The position numbers were made by a program, and so were the translations under genes. Shown in pieces: positions 49,544 through 59,067 of a stretch of 64,000 nucleotides of DNA; positions within the stretch are counted from its first letter, which is position 1, and each line of letters opens with the position of its first letter. The notes below the pieces were generated by a model that ran no database searches, had not been told where the DNA came from, and was given only the letters and a program-made list of their open reading frames with translations. The stretch covers positions 444,429 through 508,428 of the forward strand of contig JANQNQ010000009.1 of the NCBI GenBank assembly GCA_028279515.1, in the 5' to 3' direction. Origin of the DNA: Flavobacteriaceae bacterium (GTDB lineage Bacteria; Bacteroidota; Bacteroidia; Flavobacteriales; Flavobacteriaceae).

Positions 49544-51064
49544 ATGAGAAAAAAAATACTTCTTCCATTTGCCGTATTTACTGCAGGATTGTGTTCGATT
49601 GTATATGAGTTATTGGTAAGTACTGCGGCTACCTATTTTTTGGGAGATGGTGTAACCCAATTTTCTTTGATAATAGGCGTTTATTTGTTCTCTATGGGTA
49701 TCGGAGCCTTTTTCTCAAAGTACTTCAAAGACCGTTCATTGCTCTTTTTTATCAATATTGAATACCTACTCGGACTCGTGGGCGGAATCTCGGTTCCGTT
49801 GATCTATTACTTCTTTGTCAACGTGAGCCCTGTGACGCTTCAGCTGGTCGTACTAGGGATTATCTTCGTGATTGGTCTACTCACGGGTATGGAGGTGCCC
49901 TTACTGACCTTCTCTTCGAAAGAGATCGACTTTAAAAATAACCTTTCCAACGTGCTGTCGCTGGACTATATCGGCGGATTGATCGCTACCTTGATCTTTC
50001 CGTTCATATTACTTCCGTTTGTAGGACTGTTTTACTCCTCCCTCATCTTCGGAATTGTAAACATTTTGTTGGGAATCACACTGAACATCGTCTACCATAA
50101 AGAGAAATGGAAGAATATCCTCTTCGGTGTTTTCAACATTGCTATATTGTTGTTTTTGGTGTTTAGAGCTTCTGCATTATTACAAGTATGGGACGAGAAG
50201 ATCTACAAGAAACCCATCGTACTTAACGTACAGACTTCGTATCAGAAGATCGTCATGACCAAAGCCAATGACGATGTACGTTTGTACCTAAATCGCGTCA
50301 TTCAATTTGCTTCTTCAGACGAACACCGATATCATGAACCTCTGATTCATGTACCGTTGGCAACGCACCCTACGCCAAATCGCGTATTAATTCTTGGAGG
50401 AGGAGAGAACTTGGCCAGCCGAGAAGTACTAAAAGATAAACGTGTGCAGCAGATCGATGTTGTCGATATTGATAGTATGATGTTTCATTTGGCAAAGACC
50501 AATGCGCACCTTTTAAAGATCAATCAACAGGCAGCTTCAGATAGCAGAGTGAAGCTTATAGCACAAGATGCGTTCACCTTTCTCAACGAGAACAATTCAG
50601 CCTACGATGTCATCATCTCAGATCTGCCAGACCCTTCAAACCAAGCTTTAGCTCGATTGTACAGCAAGCAATTCTTCTTAATGGTAAAAAAGAACTTAAA
50701 GCCCGATGGGGTCTTTGTGACACAATCAGGAGAGATCTATTTTTCGAATACGGTCTTTAGCTGTATCAATACCACGCTTAAAGAAGTGTTTCCGAATGTA
50801 CGGGCGTATCATTCCTATATTCCTTCTTTTGGGGATTGGGGATTTAATATGGCCAGTGACCGTGAGATCACCAATTTTGGTAATACACTTCCATCAGAAT
50901 TAAAATACCTGACTCAGAAACAACTCGGAGATGCTTTTGTCTTTCCAAAAGACATCAGCATTGCTTCCACCGGCATAAATACCTTGGACAACCCGATCAT
51001 CCTGAATTACTATTTGGACGATTGGAAAAAGTGGAAAACCGATTTCGAAAGTGGTACCCAATGA
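49544..51064 (+). CDS. speE: Membrane-anchored spermidine synthase
   Basis: A 506-residue protein. Residues 1-215 form six or seven membrane helices (IVYELLVSTAATYFLGDGVTQFS, LLTGMEVPLLTF), residues 216-506 a polyamine aminopropyltransferase domain: YLNRVIQFASSDEHRYHEPLIHVPL, the nucleotide loop VLILGGGENLASRE (GGGEN in place of GGGDG), DVVDIDSMMF and the catalytic ISDLPDPSN. It transfers an aminopropyl group from decarboxylated AdoMet. Full catalytic residues apart from the G-loop change suggest activity. It is divergent from the lipoprotein-ligase pair, sharing the intergenic region. Confidence 0.88.
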   Translation: MRKKILLPFAVFTAGLCSIVYELLVSTAATYFLGDGVTQFSLIIGVYLFSMGIGAFFSKYFKDRSLLFFINIEYLLGLVGGISVPLIYYFFVNVSPVTLQLVVLGIIFVIGLLTGMEVPLLTFSSKEIDFKNNLSNVLSLDYIGGLIATLIFPFILLPFVGLFYSSLIFGIVNILLGITLNIVYHKEKWKNILFGVFNIAILLFLVFRASALLQVWDEKIYKKPIVLNVQTSYQKIVMTKANDDVRLYLNRVIQFASSDEHRYHEPLIHVPLATHPTPNRVLILGGGENLASREVLKDKRVQQIDVVDIDSMMFHLAKTNAHLLKINQQAASDSRVKLIAQDAFTFLNENNSAYDVIISDLPDPSNQALARLYSKQFFLMVKKNLKPDGVFVTQSGEIYFSNTVFSCINTTLKEVFPNVRAYHSYIPSFGDWGFNMASDREITNFGNTLPSELKYLTQKQLGDAFVFPKDISIASTGINTLDNPIILNYYLDDWKKWKTDFESGTQ

Positions 51065-51163
51065 TTTGGCGGTATGTTAATGCAACCACCCGACGATAGA
51101 AAATAAATTATTGTAATTTGTGCGCTTTGAACGCCACCCGTTCATTTATCTAAAAGACACCAC

Positions 51164-52474
51164 ATGACGCCAACACTACCAAAGGGAAGTAAAAAGTTAC
51201 TCAACGCATGGGCTTTCTACGACTGGGCCAACTCGGTTTATAGCTTAGTGATCTCATCTGCGATTTTTCCGATATTTTACGGAGCCTTGTTTAGAGCAAA
51301 AGGAATCACTGAGATCGAAGTTTTTGGTGGAAGCATTGAACGTGCACCGCTCATTTTTTATGTCACTGCTGCGGCTTTTGTGGTGGTTTCGATCATTTCC
51401 CCTTTGCTATCCGGTATCGCGGATTATGTAGGGAATAAGAAAAGCTTTTTGAAGTTCTTTTGCTATCTGGGTGGACTCTCATGCATTGGTCTTTATTGGT
51501 TTACGCTTGAAAATATTTACTTCGGACTCGCTTGCTACTTCTTTGCCTTGATCGGCTTTTGGGGCAGTTTGGTGTTCTATAATTCCTATTTGCCAGATAT
51601 TGCCTTTCCCGAACAACAAGACAGCATTAGCGCCAAAGGATACTCTTTAGGGTATATCGGTAGTGTCATCTTGCTCATTGCCAACTTGGTGATGATCATG
51701 AAATATGATTGGTTTGGTTTTGAGTCGGAAGCCTTTCCGACGCAACTATCTTTCATTCTCGTAGGCGTCTGGTGGATCGGTTTTGCACAATACACTTTTC
51801 GTTTCCTTCCCAAAGGAAGCACAGGCCATAAGGTGACCAAAGATGTACTCTTTAATGGCTTTAAGGAACTTGGCAAGGTGATGGGTATGCTCAATGAAGA
51901 CAAACGCCTGAAGCGTTATTTGGTTGCTTTCTTCGTTTTTAGCATGGCAGTACAAACGGTGATGCTAGTAGCCACCTATTTTGGAGAAGAAGAATTGAAT
52001 TGGGGGTCAGATTCAGAACGAACAACAGGATTAATTGTCAGTATACTGCTTATCCAATTGGTAGCCGTTATTGGGGCTACTTTAACTTCAAAGATGTCGG
52101 CCAAATTCGGAAACGTACCGACCCTGATTGTCATTAATATGATCTGGGTAGTGATCTGTGTCTACGCTTACTTTGTGACTACACCTATGCAATTTTACAT
52201 TGCCGCAGGTTTTGTAGGAATGGTCATGGGTGGTATACAGGCCCTGGCGCGTTCTACCTATTCAAAGTTCTTACCGGAGACCGAAGACACGGCATCCTTC
52301 TTTAGCTTCTACGATGTGGCCGAAAAGATTGGAATCGTAATCGGAATGTTTCTCTACGGATTCATAGCACAGATTACGGGCAGCATGCGTAATTCGATCT
52401 TATTCTTGGTCATTTTCTTTATAGGAGGAATGATACTGCTCTTTAGAGTACCAAGAAAAACTGCGACCGCCTAA
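51164..52474 (+). CDS. MFS transporter, UMF1 (Atg22-like) family
   Basis: A 436-residue transporter with about twelve helices. The family signature is at the start, LLNAWAFYDWANSVYSLVISSAIFPIFYGALF, and a second one at GGIQALARSTYSKFLPE. Members are linked to efflux of amino acids from vacuoles in yeast; bacterial substrates are unknown. It runs in the same direction as the spermidine synthase 100 bases upstream, so polyamine or amino-acid export is possible but not shown. Confidence 0.9.
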   Translation: MTPTLPKGSKKLLNAWAFYDWANSVYSLVISSAIFPIFYGALFRAKGITEIEVFGGSIERAPLIFYVTAAAFVVVSIISPLLSGIADYVGNKKSFLKFFCYLGGLSCIGLYWFTLENIYFGLACYFFALIGFWGSLVFYNSYLPDIAFPEQQDSISAKGYSLGYIGSVILLIANLVMIMKYDWFGFESEAFPTQLSFILVGVWWIGFAQYTFRFLPKGSTGHKVTKDVLFNGFKELGKVMGMLNEDKRLKRYLVAFFVFSMAVQTVMLVATYFGEEELNWGSDSERTTGLIVSILLIQLVAVIGATLTSKMSAKFGNVPTLIVINMIWVVICVYAYFVTTPMQFYIAAGFVGMVMGGIQALARSTYSKFLPETEDTASFFSFYDVAEKIGIVIGMFLYGFIAQITGSMRNSILFLVIFFIGGMILLFRVPRKTATA

Positions 52475-52485
52475 ACGAAAATTCG

Positions 52486-52493
52486 TAAGTTTG
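52486..52493 (+). promoter_or_regulatory. -7 box of the lipoprotein gene at 52519
   Basis: TAAGTTTG, an exact TAnnTTTG match, 25 bases upstream of the ATG. Confidence 0.5.
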
Positions 52494-52518
52494 GTTTCTC
52501 AAATTAAAAACAACTACT

Positions 52519-53211
52519 ATGACTAAAACAACGTTTTTTTCTTTCCTATTGATATTCGCTATTGCGTTTGGCGTTACATCATGTACAACCGAAGCCATTG
52601 AAGGCGAGTTCGTTGTAGGAACTGATCCTGATGGCGGTGGCGGAGATGGTGATGGCAACGCTGCCTGCGAGCAAGCTGCTGTCGATACGGCCACTACATT
52701 AGCAGCTTTCAATGCTGTTGATCAATCGGACACTCAAGCCTATACAGATGCGTGCAACGCCTACAAAGTAGCATTGGTACAACAGATCTCAAGCTGTGGT
52801 GATGAAACGGGAGCCATTCAAGCCGTTGTTGATAGCCTTGGAGATTGTACTCCAGATTCAAGTACAGGATCGATTACGGTAACGGTAGGAACACTTCCTA
52901 TGGAATTCACCGTCATCGATGTAGTTGTTGAAGGTACTTTATTAAAAGTAACTGCTTCAGAAGCCGATGGTGACGATAAGATATATTTCGAAATAGAACA
53001 AGGAGTAACAGGAACTGATATGATTCAGAATTTTGTCATCACCCTGTTGAACAGAGATTATACGCCTTTCTCTTTTAACATGAATGTTTTCACAAGCGAG
53101 ATTACAGTAAATGAGAACAACATGTTAGAGGGCACATTTTCTGGTCCAGTTCAGGCGGCAAATAATGCCAGTCTAAGTTTGACCTCAGGAGTTATTGACA
53201 TTTCTTATTAA
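52519..53211 (+). CDS. Hypothetical lipoprotein with Gly/Asp linker
   Basis: A 230-residue protein: lipobox (VTSC, Cys22), a Gly/Asp-rich linker (DPDGGGGDGDGN), a helical region with four cysteines (CEQAAVDTATTL ... ACNAYK ... SSCGDE ... DCTPD, about 50-110) that could form disulfides, and a beta-rich C-terminal domain (SITVTVGTLPMEFTVIDVVVEG). I know no named family. It has its own promoter and terminator, so it is expressed alone; location is likely the cell surface. Confidence 0.75.
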   Translation: MTKTTFFSFLLIFAIAFGVTSCTTEAIEGEFVVGTDPDGGGGDGDGNAACEQAAVDTATTLAAFNAVDQSDTQAYTDACNAYKVALVQQISSCGDETGAIQAVVDSLGDCTPDSSTGSITVTVGTLPMEFTVIDVVVEGTLLKVTASEADGDDKIYFEIEQGVTGTDMIQNFVITLLNRDYTPFSFNMNVFTSEITVNENNMLEGTFSGPVQAANNASLSLTSGVIDISY

Positions 53212-53233
53212 CAAACAATGATCACCGAAAAAT

Positions 53234-53262
53234 AAAAAAGCCGCTCAACGAGCGGCTTTTCC
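53234..53262. terminator. Symmetric terminator between convergent genes
   Basis: AAAAAGCCGCTC pairs with GAGCGGCTTTT across a 3-base loop; the core is the same as at 32534 and 60834. Confidence 0.9.
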
Positions 53263-53283
53263 TTTGTTCTCAATATTGGTTGG

Positions 53284-54012
53284 TTAGCTTTTTGAAATGC
53301 TTCCCGACCCCGCAACTTTGGTGTCTTCCTTAGTTGGGTTTCCTTTATATTTGATGGTTCCAGACCCAGCAACGCGTGCCTTCAATCTGCTTTTACAGGT
53401 TACTCTAGCATCTCCTGAACCAGCTACGTTTACTTCTGTATCATTCGAGTTAAGGTCGAAACCATGAAAGTCTCCAGACCCAGCTACTTTAGCTTCCAAG
53501 CTATTTGTGCTTCCTGTTAGGGTAAGATCACCCGAACCAGCGACAGCGGCTTCAATATCGTTTGCTTCTACTTCTAGTACCAGGTCACCTGAACCAGCTA
53601 CTTTAGCTTCAAACGAGTCAGCAGTGATTTTGTCTCTGGTGGAAACATCACCAGATCCGGCCAAAGCCACTTCACTAATGTCCTGGAAAGGTACAGTGAT
53701 TTCGATTTTTTTACCATTGCTTGGTCTAAGGTTGATTCCTTTTTCGACCTTGATCTTCAATTCGTCACCATCTACTTCGGTGATGATGTGTTCCATTAGG
53801 TTTTCTTCGGCTTTGATGGTAATGGTTCCTTCGGTTCCTCTTACAAGAGTGACATCAAAAGACCCAGCGACCTTTACTTCGTCATAGTCAGACGTCTTGC
53901 GCTCTTGCGTAGTAACATTTCCGTTGCCTTTTACTTTCTTATTTCCCCACCATTGTGCATTGGCAGATGTCACCATAAACGCTGTGATCAATAAGGTTGT
54001 CAATAGTTTCAT
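53284..54012 (-). CDS. Head-GIN domain (DUF2807) secreted protein, AGSG-repeat type
   Basis: A 242-residue exported protein (signal peptide cleaved after ANAQ). Eight short repeats of the form (V/A)AGSGD recur about every 20 residues from residue 45 to the end, for example ALAGSGDVSTRDK, KVAGSGDLVLEVE, AVAGSGDLTLTG, NVAGSGDARVTCK, which build a right-handed beta-solenoid of the DUF2807 type. It is the last gene of the sigma/anti-sigma operon. Function unknown; an envelope role is likely. Confidence 0.85.
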   Translation of the reverse strand: MKLLTTLLITAFMVTSANAQWWGNKKVKGNGNVTTQERKTSDYDEVKVAGSFDVTLVRGTEGTITIKAEENLMEHIITEVDGDELKIKVEKGINLRPSNGKKIEITVPFQDISEVALAGSGDVSTRDKITADSFEAKVAGSGDLVLEVEANDIEAAVAGSGDLTLTGSTNSLEAKVAGSGDFHGFDLNSNDTEVNVAGSGDARVTCKSRLKARVAGSGTIKYKGNPTKEDTKVAGSGSISKS

Positions 54013-54042
54013 AATTTGTGGTTTTTTAATTGATAGTTTTTG

Positions 54043-55131
54043 TTATTGTCTGATGAATGTAACTCCTCCGTATTCAGAATTGATATAAAAGTTGTTTCCG
54101 CTTCCTTCTTTACCGTGGTATCCTTGGTAGTATTTTTCACTGCTCTCTACACGCTTCTTATTGAACTGGAATCCGTCAGATTTTAGTCCGGCATATTCTA
54201 GGCTGATTTCAAAATCAAAAGATAAGCTCGAGTCGTATCCAATTTTGATTCCGCAGTAATCACCTCTGATTCGCAAATTCTTTGGACTGGCGGTAAGTCT
54301 TTCGATCTTTAGTGAACCGTAATCAAGGCTTGCCTCCACATTTCCGCTGATCGTACCCAAACGCATAGCAAGATAGCTAGAATTTCCTTCGATGTTATTG
54401 GCTTTTCCGATTTTCAATGAATTGTAATCACAGTTATATCGAATGTTATTAGCTTCATTGATCGTAGAACTAGTATAATCTGCGTTGAGTATTAAGTCTC
54501 CTACTTTTCCTAAAGTAAAGCCAGAATAGTCTGCATTGATTTTTCCGCCTTTCATGTATTCAATCTCCGAGTTTTGTGTGTAGTCAAAGTTTAGGTAGCT
54601 GTAGTCACCATTTAACTCTCCAATGTCAAGGCTTCCGTAGTCACAGTTGATTTTGGCGTCGCCATCGATCTTGTCCAGCGAAATACCTCCGTAGTCATTA
54701 CTAATGTCGATGTTGTTGCTTACAGGCACTTTGATGGTATAGTTTACCTGCATACGCACATTGTTGTTCTTAGACCAGCTGTTCCACCAAGATTTTCCCT
54801 TGTTCTTATCGAACGTGGTATGCGCACTTACCATGCTGTTTGATGCTTCGAAATCTACGTCGATCTGATCCAGTTTCTTCTGTACTTTTTCTTCGTTGTT
54901 TCCGTTGGTCTTGATCTTTACCTCAATGACCACACGATTTTGATTCCAAGAAGTGATAGAGATGTTTCCATAGGAATTGTCTACTTCTAATGTAGCATTA
55001 GCGCTTACATCGAACTCTTTTTTGATTGTTTTCTCCTTGGTGTACTTGCCTTTCCACTTATTGTGGTTGGCACTCATCGCGACAGGTACTAATAGTAGTA
55101 CTACGATCGCTTTATATAACATTGTTTTCAT
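54043..55131 (-). CDS. Secreted beta-solenoid protein, DUF4097-like
   Basis: A 362-residue exported protein with a signal peptide (cleaved after AMSAN, about residue 20). From about residue 130 it is built of about 20-residue units with D/Y-S/G motifs (ISNDYGGISLDKIDGDAKI, DYGSLDIGELNGDYSYLNF, INADYSGFTLGKVGDLIL, DYGSLKIERLTASP), a repeat beta-helix. Residues 40-120 hold a DUF4097-like strand pattern (NATLEVDNSYGNISITSWN). It overlaps the anti-sigma gene by 20 bases. The neighbouring gene is another solenoid, so both may form surface or periplasmic structures. Confidence 0.78.
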   Translation of the reverse strand: MKTMLYKAIVVLLLVPVAMSANHNKWKGKYTKEKTIKKEFDVSANATLEVDNSYGNISITSWNQNRVVIEVKIKTNGNNEEKVQKKLDQIDVDFEASNSMVSAHTTFDKNKGKSWWNSWSKNNNVRMQVNYTIKVPVSNNIDISNDYGGISLDKIDGDAKINCDYGSLDIGELNGDYSYLNFDYTQNSEIEYMKGGKINADYSGFTLGKVGDLILNADYTSSTINEANNIRYNCDYNSLKIGKANNIEGNSSYLAMRLGTISGNVEASLDYGSLKIERLTASPKNLRIRGDYCGIKIGYDSSLSFDFEISLEYAGLKSDGFQFNKKRVESSEKYYQGYHGKEGSGNNFYINSEYGGVTFIRQ

Positions 55132-55669
55132 CTTGATTGCTTTTAAGTAATTTTATTTCATCTACTTGTATTAAAACGTTTTGTAATAGGGTGATTCTAT
55201 TTTGAAAATTATTGATCATTGCATGGATGATGCGTTTATCATCACCATTGTCAATAAGGGTGGTCTTTAGTTTTTCGTATTCATCTTCCAAGCGCTTCAT
55301 CTGTTTCATAGCATCTTGAATGATGACCTTGGTATCTTCGTTTTCTACGGCTTTTACCTTTTCAAGCTCAGCTTCGATCATCGAGGTGAAATGAAACTGG
55401 GTTTGTTCCATTTCTGGAGAAACATCGGCCAGTTGCATCTGATTATCACCTCCAAAGTTTCCGATATACAAACTGAGTAGTAAAGCCATTGATGCGGCAA
55501 TTGCCAAAGGTTTCCACCAACCAAAGGACTTAGGTTTGGTGGTGTCGACCGTTTTTGAATCGCTATCTAACAACTCTAGAAAACGTTGCTGGTGACCTCG
55601 ATCCGGTGTTTCGATGTCAAACTCACCTTCGAGTCGTTTAAATAGCTTGTCGATATTGTCTTCTTTCAT
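55112..55669 (-). CDS. Membrane anti-sigma factor candidate
   Basis: A 185-residue protein with one membrane helix (about residues 48-64, PLAIAASMALLLSLYIG), a cytoplasmic N-terminal part of about 45 residues and a periplasmic coiled-coil tail (EAELEKVKAVENEDTKVIIQDAMKQMKRLEDEY). The ATG at 55669 overlaps the sigma-factor stop as ATGA, the standard sigma/anti-sigma linkage; an ATG six bases earlier is possible. The classical zinc anti-sigma HxxxCxxC motif is absent. It should hold the ECF sigma factor at the membrane until an envelope signal arrives. Confidence 0.8.
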   Translation of the reverse strand: MKEDNIDKLFKRLEGEFDIETPDRGHQQRFLELLDSDSKTVDTTKPKSFGWWKPLAIAASMALLLSLYIGNFGGDNQMQLADVSPEMEQTQFHFTSMIEAELEKVKAVENEDTKVIIQDAMKQMKRLEDEYEKLKTTLIDNGDDKRIIHAMINNFQNRITLLQNVLIQVDEIKLLKSNQDENNVI

Positions 55670-56223
55670 ATGCATACTTCTTGTAATTTTCTTCGTAAGC
55701 TTTCCTTTGCCCTAGATATTGTTGTGCGGCAATTGGCATAACTAATGTTCATGATTTCACTAATTTCTTCGTAATCATACCCTTCAACGAGATGTAAGGT
55801 CAAAGAAATTCGGTAATTGTCTTTCAGCGTTTTCATGGTTTGCAAAACTTTTTGAGCCTGTAAGCTTGTAAACTCATTGTCTGAAACAACCACCTCCTTA
55901 TCTTCGACCTTGTATAAAACATCTTCGATCGAAACTTCATCTTTCTGTTGTTTCTTTTTGTAATGATAGATACTGTTGTTTATTACAATGCGCTTAAGCC
56001 AAGCACCGAAGGCTACTTTTCCGCTAAACGTGTCAAGTTTCGTAAACGCGTTTAAAAACGATTCTTGCATCACGTCTTCAGCTTCATAGCCATCTTTTAC
56101 AATCCTATAAGCGGTGTTGTACATCGCTTTGTAATAACGATTGTAAATCTCTAATTGCGCGGCTCGATCACCCTTTTTGCACAATTGCAATAATTGGTCA
56201 GTATCTAACTTTAGTTGGCTCAA
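55666..56223 (-). CDS. ECF-type RNA polymerase sigma factor
   Basis: A 185-residue sigma-70 family protein with region 2 (YYKAMYNTAYRIVKDGYEAEDVMQESFLNAFTKL, about 28-62) and region 4 (LVEGYDYEEISEIMNISYANCRTTISRAKESLRRKL, about 147-182), and no regions 1 or 3. The start is TTG 56223. It leads the operon sigma, anti-sigma, two solenoid proteins, and may transcribe it. Its target promoter cannot be deduced from one copy. Confidence 0.92.
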   Translation of the reverse strand: MSQLKLDTDQLLQLCKKGDRAAQLEIYNRYYKAMYNTAYRIVKDGYEAEDVMQESFLNAFTKLDTFSGKVAFGAWLKRIVINNSIYHYKKKQQKDEVSIEDVLYKVEDKEVVVSDNEFTSLQAQKVLQTMKTLKDNYRISLTLHLVEGYDYEEISEIMNISYANCRTTISRAKESLRRKLQEVCI

Positions 56224-56393
56224 AAAGTTGTCAGTTTGTTATAAGGATGAGACAAAAAATCGATTGTTACAGTTTCTCAAAAAAAATTTCATTCAATTTA
56301 CAATATTAAGTGATGTGATACGTTTAACTCGATTTTAATATATAGGAGGGTAAGGAACTTTAGGATGGCACAACTATTGTCTATATACAATGA

Positions 56394-56413
56394 CCTATGA
56401 AATGTGTCATAGG
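56394..56413. promoter_or_regulatory. Inverted repeat upstream of lon
   Basis: CCTATGA and TCATAGG, a perfect 7-bp inverted repeat with a 6-base spacer, about 100 bases before the lon ATG. An ATTGT/ACAAT pair lies just to its left (about 56376-56391). The 286-base gap shows no other structure. Confidence 0.45.
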
Positions 56414-56509
56414 GCTAAACCGTTAAAAATAGGCCGATTAACTTACATTGAATCATGGCCGTTTAAATAATAGAAACCGTCGTAATGACAGTTTGACTTA
56501 AAAACAGAC

Positions 56510-58960
56510 ATGGCAAAAACAAAATTTGTAAATATTGACAGTTTGTCACTACAAGAGATCGATCAAGATGCCGAGTTGATTCCGTTGATGACTCCCGAGG
56601 ATGAAGAAGAGATCAGTAGAGAAAAACTTCCAGACACGCTTCCGATTCTTCCTTTGAGAAATACTGTATTGTTTCCTGGAGTGGTAATTCCTATTACCGC
56701 CGGAAGGGACAAATCGATCAAATTGATCAATGATGCCAACAATGGCAGCAAGGTAATCGGTGTGGTTTCGCAAAAAGACGAAACGGTTGAAGATCCAAAT
56801 GTTAATGACATCAACACCTTGGGTACAGTTGCACGTATCTTACGCGTACTGAAAATGCCTGATGGTAATACCACTGTGATCATTCAAGGAAAGAAGCGTT
56901 TTGAGGTAGCTGAAGTCTTGACGCTAGAACCTTATATGAACGCGACCATTCGTGAAGTCCCTGAAGTAAAACCAGAGGTTGATAACAAGGAATTCAGTGC
57001 GATCATTGATTCGATCAAGGAGTTGGCATTACAGATTATTAAAGATAGTCCGACGATCCCTTCTGAAGCTTCTTTTGCAATTAAGAATATTGAAAGTCCA
57101 TCGTTTTTGGTGAACTTCGTTTCATCAAACATGAACCTAAGCGTTGAGGAGAAACAAGAGATTCTTGCCATCAACGACCTTAAAGAACGTGCTTTGGCGA
57201 CCTTGAAGCAGATGAATGTAGAGGCACAGCGATTGGAACTTAAAAATGATATCCAATCCAAAGTGCGCCACGACCTAGATCAACAGCAGCGTGAATACTT
57301 CTTACACCAGCAGATGAAGACCATCCAAGAAGAATTGGGTGGCGTCTCTTATGAAGAAGAGGTTGAGGAGATGAAAAAGCGTGCCAAGAAGAAAAAGTGG
57401 AATAAGAAGATCAAGGAGCATTTTGATAAAGAGATTGCCAAGATGCAACGAATGAATCCACAGGTTGCAGAGTATTCAATTCAGCGTAATTACTTGGATC
57501 TGTTCTTGGATTTGCCTTGGGATGATTTCTCTACGGACAACTTTGATCTAAAAAGAGCACAAAAAATACTGGATAGAGATCATTACGGACTTGAAGACGT
57601 AAAACGAAGAATCATTGAATACCTAGCGGTGTTAAAACTTCGTAATGATATGAAATCTCCTATCCTTTGCTTATATGGACCTCCAGGAGTTGGTAAAACC
57701 TCTTTAGGACGCTCTGTAGCTGAAGCTTTGGGTAGAGAGTATGTACGAATCTCGTTGGGAGGTTTAAGAGATGAGGCAGAGATCAGAGGACATAGAAAGA
57801 CCTATATCGGAGCCATGCCCGGTAGGATCGTACAAAGCTTGAAGAAAGCCGGAAAATCGAACCCTGTCTTTGTATTGGACGAGATAGATAAACTTTCTAG
57901 CAGTCACCAAGGTGACCCGTCTTCAGCGATGCTTGAAGTGTTGGATCCCGAGCAGAATACAGAGTTTTACGATAACTTCCTTGAGATGGGATATGATCTG
58001 TCGAAAGTAATGTTCATCGCCACAGCAAACAACCTCGGAACGATTCAGCCGGCGTTGAGAGATCGTATGGAGATCATCAACGTAACGGGATATACCATCG
58101 AAGAGAAGGTGGAGATTGCTAAGCAGCACCTGCTTCCGAAGCAATTAAAAGAACACGGTCTTACAGAAAAAGATCTTAAAATAGGAAAGAAGCAACTCGA
58201 GAAGATCGTTGAAGGCTATACCCGTGAATCTGGCGTGAGAGGACTTGAGAAGCAGATCGCCAAAATGGTACGTTACGCGGCCAAGTCTATCGCGATGGAA
58301 GAAAAGTACAACGTAAAGGTGTCGTCAGATGATGTTACCGAAGTATTGGGGCCAGCACGTCTAGAACGTGACAAATACGAAAGCAACGATGTTGCAGGTG
58401 TAGTTACTGGACTTGCATGGACGAGTGTTGGTGGAGACATACTCTTTATCGAATCGATCCTTTCAAAAGGAAAAGGAACGTTGACCATTACTGGAAACTT
58501 AGGAAAGGTAATGAAAGAATCGGCTACCATCGCTATGGAATACATCAAGGCGAATGCCGACGAATTGGGAATCGCCAATGACGTATTCGATAAATACAAC
58601 GTACACATTCACGTGCCCGAAGGTGCAACCCCTAAAGATGGCCCAAGTGCCGGGGTAACGATGCTAACCTCGCTGGTGTCCTTGTTTACACAACGCAAGG
58701 TGAAGAAAAGCTTGGCTATGACCGGAGAGATTACCTTGAGAGGAAAAGTACTTCCAGTAGGTGGAATCAAAGAAAAGATATTGGCAGCTAAAAGAGCCAA
58801 CATCAAAGAGATCATCCTGTGCGAAGAAAATCGAAAAGATATCCAAGAAATCAAGGACGAATACTTAAAAGGACTGACATTCCATTATGTCACTGAGATG
58901 ATCGATGTTCTAAACATTGCGGTCACAAAGGAAAAAGTGAAAAAGGCAAAAAAATTATAA
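56510..58960 (+). CDS. lon: Lon protease (endopeptidase La)
   Basis: An 816-residue ATP-dependent serine protease that degrades misfolded and regulatory proteins. The N-domain starts [19 protein letters not shown]; Walker A is [15 protein letters not shown] near residue 390 and Walker [10 protein letters not shown]; the catalytic serine is in [15 protein letters not shown] (near 713) and the lysine in [12 protein letters not shown] (near 756). Length is normal. It stands alone with an inverted repeat in its upstream region and a strong terminator. Confidence 0.98.
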   Translation: MAKTKFVNIDSLSLQEIDQDAELIPLMTPEDEEEISREKLPDTLPILPLRNTVLFPGVVIPITAGRDKSIKLINDANNGSKVIGVVSQKDETVEDPNVNDINTLGTVARILRVLKMPDGNTTVIIQGKKRFEVAEVLTLEPYMNATIREVPEVKPEVDNKEFSAIIDSIKELALQIIKDSPTIPSEASFAIKNIESPSFLVNFVSSNMNLSVEEKQEILAINDLKERALATLKQMNVEAQRLELKNDIQSKVRHDLDQQQREYFLHQQMKTIQEELGGVSYEEEVEEMKKRAKKKKWNKKIKEHFDKEIAKMQRMNPQVAEYSIQRNYLDLFLDLPWDDFSTDNFDLKRAQKILDRDHYGLEDVKRRIIEYLAVLKLRNDMKSPILCLYGPPGVGKTSLGRSVAEALGREYVRISLGGLRDEAEIRGHRKTYIGAMPGRIVQSLKKAGKSNPVFVLDEIDKLSSSHQGDPSSAMLEVLDPEQNTEFYDNFLEMGYDLSKVMFIATANNLGTIQPALRDRMEIINVTGYTIEEKVEIAKQHLLPKQLKEHGLTEKDLKIGKKQLEKIVEGYTRESGVRGLEKQIAKMVRYAAKSIAMEEKYNVKVSSDDVTEVLGPARLERDKYESNDVAGVVTGLAWTSVGGDILFIESILSKGKGTLTITGNLGKVMKESATIAMEYIKANADELGIANDVFDKYNVHIHVPEGATPKDGPSAGVTMLTSLVSLFTQRKVKKSLAMTGEITLRGKVLPVGGIKEKILAAKRANIKEIILCEENRKDIQEIKDEYLKGLTFHYVTEMIDVLNIAVTKEKVKKAKKL

Positions 58961-58965
58961 GCAGC

Positions 58966-58997
58966 AAAATGCCCAAGCAAAGCCTTGGGCATTTTTA
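58966..58997 (+). terminator. Terminator after lon
   Basis: AAAATGCCCAAG pairs with CTTGGGCATTTT across a 6-base loop and ends with TTTAT. Confidence 0.9.
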
Positions 58998-59067
58998 TTT
59001 ATAACTTCTTCTAAAATATTTGTTTTCGATAAACGTTTTTCAATTAAGATTTAGTTATTTTGCCCAC

